From an uncultured Sphingomonadales bacterium (GTDB lineage: Bacteria > Pseudomonadota > Alphaproteobacteria > Sphingomonadales > Sphingomonadaceae), in contig CALDKP010000387.1 in the NCBI GenBank assembly GCA_937898535.1, forward strand, positions 1 to 7,206: DNA of 7,206 bases, read 5' to 3'. Of this stretch, positions 6,017-7,206 are shown one piece after another; within the stretch, counting starts at the first letter, position 1; every line of letters begins with the position of its first letter. The position numbers and the translations under genes are program-made. Below the pieces are notes generated by a model. That model ran no database searches and was not told where the DNA came from. It was given only the letters and a program-made list of their open reading frames with translations.

Positions 6017-7114
6017 ACCAAATCCAGCTTACAGCGCGACATTTTTGGAACGCTGGACAGTGGTGAAGCTGTCCACGCGGTGACCCTGACCAATGCTGCG
6101 GGCACGTCGGTCAGGATCATAAGCTACGGCGCTGCTATCCAATCGGTGTGTGTGCCCGACGCCAATGGTAACTTTGCTGACGTCACAACGGGCTATGCCA
6201 ATATTGAGGAATATGTCGCGCAGCGACAGTATTTCGGCGCGACCGTCGGCCGGGTCGCCAACCGTATTGCCGGCGCGCATTTTGAGCTTGATGGCAAGGT
6301 CTACAGCGTTCCCGCCAATGACGGAACCCATTCGCTGCACGGGGGCGATGTCGGGTTCGACAAAGTGAACTGGACGATCACGGATTGTGATGAAGAGGCA
6401 TTATCGGTGACGCTCTCGCATATGAGCCCCGATGGCGACCAGGGATATCCGGGCACGTTGACGGTTACCGCAACATATCAATTGCACCCCGACAATGCGC
6501 TATCGGTGCATTACGAAGCCGTCACCGATGCGCCGACCTGCGTGAACCTGTCGAACCACGCATATTGGCATTTGGGCGGCGAGGGGGCTGCCTATGATGC
6601 GATGGACCATGTGCTGACGATCGCCGCCGAACAATATCTGCCGCTTGATGCGACGCTTATTCCAACGGGAGAACGCCGCAGCGTTGTTGCGACGCCATTT
6701 GATTTTCGTAAACCCATGGCGATTAGCAAACATGTACGCAGCAACACCGACATTCAACTGACCCATGGCAGCGGATATGACCATAATTGGATCATTGACG
6801 GGGAAGCCGCCAGCGAACCCCGATTGATGGCACATTTGGAAGATCCGGTGTCCGGCCGGACGATGACGTTGCTGTCCAACCAGCCGGGGCTGCAATTTTA
6901 CTCGGGCAATTTTTTTGACGGAACGGCGTCGGGTAAGGCAGGCAAAAGCTATGGAATCGGCGCTGCGATTGCGCTTGAGCCGCAAATGTTTCCAGACGCA
7001 CTCAACCAACCCTCTTTTGCTTCAATTGTTCTCCGCCCAGGGCAAATCTATTCGAATATGATCATGTGGCGTTTCGGTATCGGCCGGTTGTTTTTTCCTA
7101 ATATGAACGCGTAA
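6014..7114 (+). CDS. galM: Aldose 1-epimerase (mutarotase)
   Basis: Interconverts the alpha and beta anomers of aldoses such as galactose or glucose, feeding sugar catabolism. The 366-residue product carries the whole active-site set of the GalM family: NRIAG (83-87, Arg84), 'HSLHGG' (His109), 'NLSNHAYWHLGG' (catalytic acid His182), 'GYDHNWI' (Asp256) and 'LEPQMFPDALNQP' with the likely catalytic base Glu322. 'LRPGQIYSNMIMWRFG' (340-355) is the usual C-terminal strand, followed here by about 11 extra residues (IGRLFFPNMNA). No signal peptide is seen, so it should be cytoplasmic. It starts at TTG 6014, 71 bases after the XpaC-like gene on the same strand; I see no clear promoter in the gap, so readthrough from the telA operon is possible although the functions are unrelated. 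No regulator or sugar transporter is visible in the window to name the sugar. Confidence 0.94.
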   Translation: MTKSSLQRDIFGTLDSGEAVHAVTLTNAAGTSVRIISYGAAIQSVCVPDANGNFADVTTGYANIEEYVAQRQYFGATVGRVANRIAGAHFELDGKVYSVPANDGTHSLHGGDVGFDKVNWTITDCDEEALSVTLSHMSPDGDQGYPGTLTVTATYQLHPDNALSVHYEAVTDAPTCVNLSNHAYWHLGGEGAAYDAMDHVLTIAAEQYLPLDATLIPTGERRSVVATPFDFRKPMAISKHVRSNTDIQLTHGSGYDHNWIIDGEAASEPRLMAHLEDPVSGRTMTLLSNQPGLQFYSGNFFDGTASGKAGKSYGIGAAIALEPQMFPDALNQPSFASIVLRPGQIYSNMIMWRFGIGRLFFPNMNA

Positions 7115-7206
7115 ACGGATGAAAATCTAAAACCTGATGGCCACTTGCTACACGATGTCTGTTTTGGATGTAAAACCGATTGAGATCAGCTATGTATATA
7201 CACTGG
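7115..7206. other. Non-coding flank after galM, no gene recognised
   Basis: Ninety-two bases from the galM stop to the window edge. No T-rich terminator hairpin is visible. The composition is AT-richer than the genes. A 10-bp palindrome TGTATATACA (7193-7202) lies at the very edge and may belong to the control region of a gene beyond it. Confidence 0.4.

Noticed and set aside
6500..7009. 169-codon minus-strand open frame opposite galM
   Set aside because: Fully inside the well-supported galM reading frame and without a recognisable domain.

Overview
The window looks like ordinary chromosome from an alphaproteobacterium, most likely a sphingomonad (Sphingomonadales). Three things point there: moderately GC-rich coding sequence, Shine-Dalgarno-led genes with several TTG starts, and a bipartite 'GTCGAAGGGC ... 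GTGCTTCGACAAG' intergenic repeat of a kind I associate with sphingomonad genomes. The genus cannot be set from the sequence. I see no insertion sequence, prophage, CRISPR array, tRNA or rRNA.

Left part, minus strand (1-3109): a two-gene ABC exporter-type operon. A LolD/MacB-like ATPase (ybbA, 2408-3109) is followed, with a 4-base stop/start overlap, by a large FtsX-fold permease (ybbP, from 2411 leftward, running off the window edge after 803 codons). Divergent from it, with start codons only 12 bases apart, is a TesA-type SGNH esterase/lysophospholipase (3122-3805) that here carries a lipoprotein signal. The divergent tesA / ybbA-ybbP layout is the same as in Escherichia coli, and the three products are best read as one envelope-lipid or hydrophobic-compound handling module.

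Middle, plus strand (3806-5942): after a 9-bp-arm perfect inverted repeat comes a strong match to a heat-shock (RpoH/sigma-32) promoter overlapping a sigma-70-like extended -10. Then follow telA (toxic-anion-resistance/TelA family, 3911-5119) and an XpaC-family membrane protein (5217-5942). The pair matches the xpaC-yaaN pairing of Bacillus and is a poorly understood stress module. A sphingomonad-type repeat that can fold into a long hairpin lies between the two genes.

Right part, plus strand (6014-7114): a complete aldose 1-epimerase (galM family) with a TTG start, then 92 bases without a recognisable gene.

The gene content is largely familiar. The points most worth a second look are regulatory: the predicted RpoH promoter of telA with its upstream palindrome, the shared Shine-Dalgarno palindrome between tesA and ybbA, and the lipid anchor on TesA.
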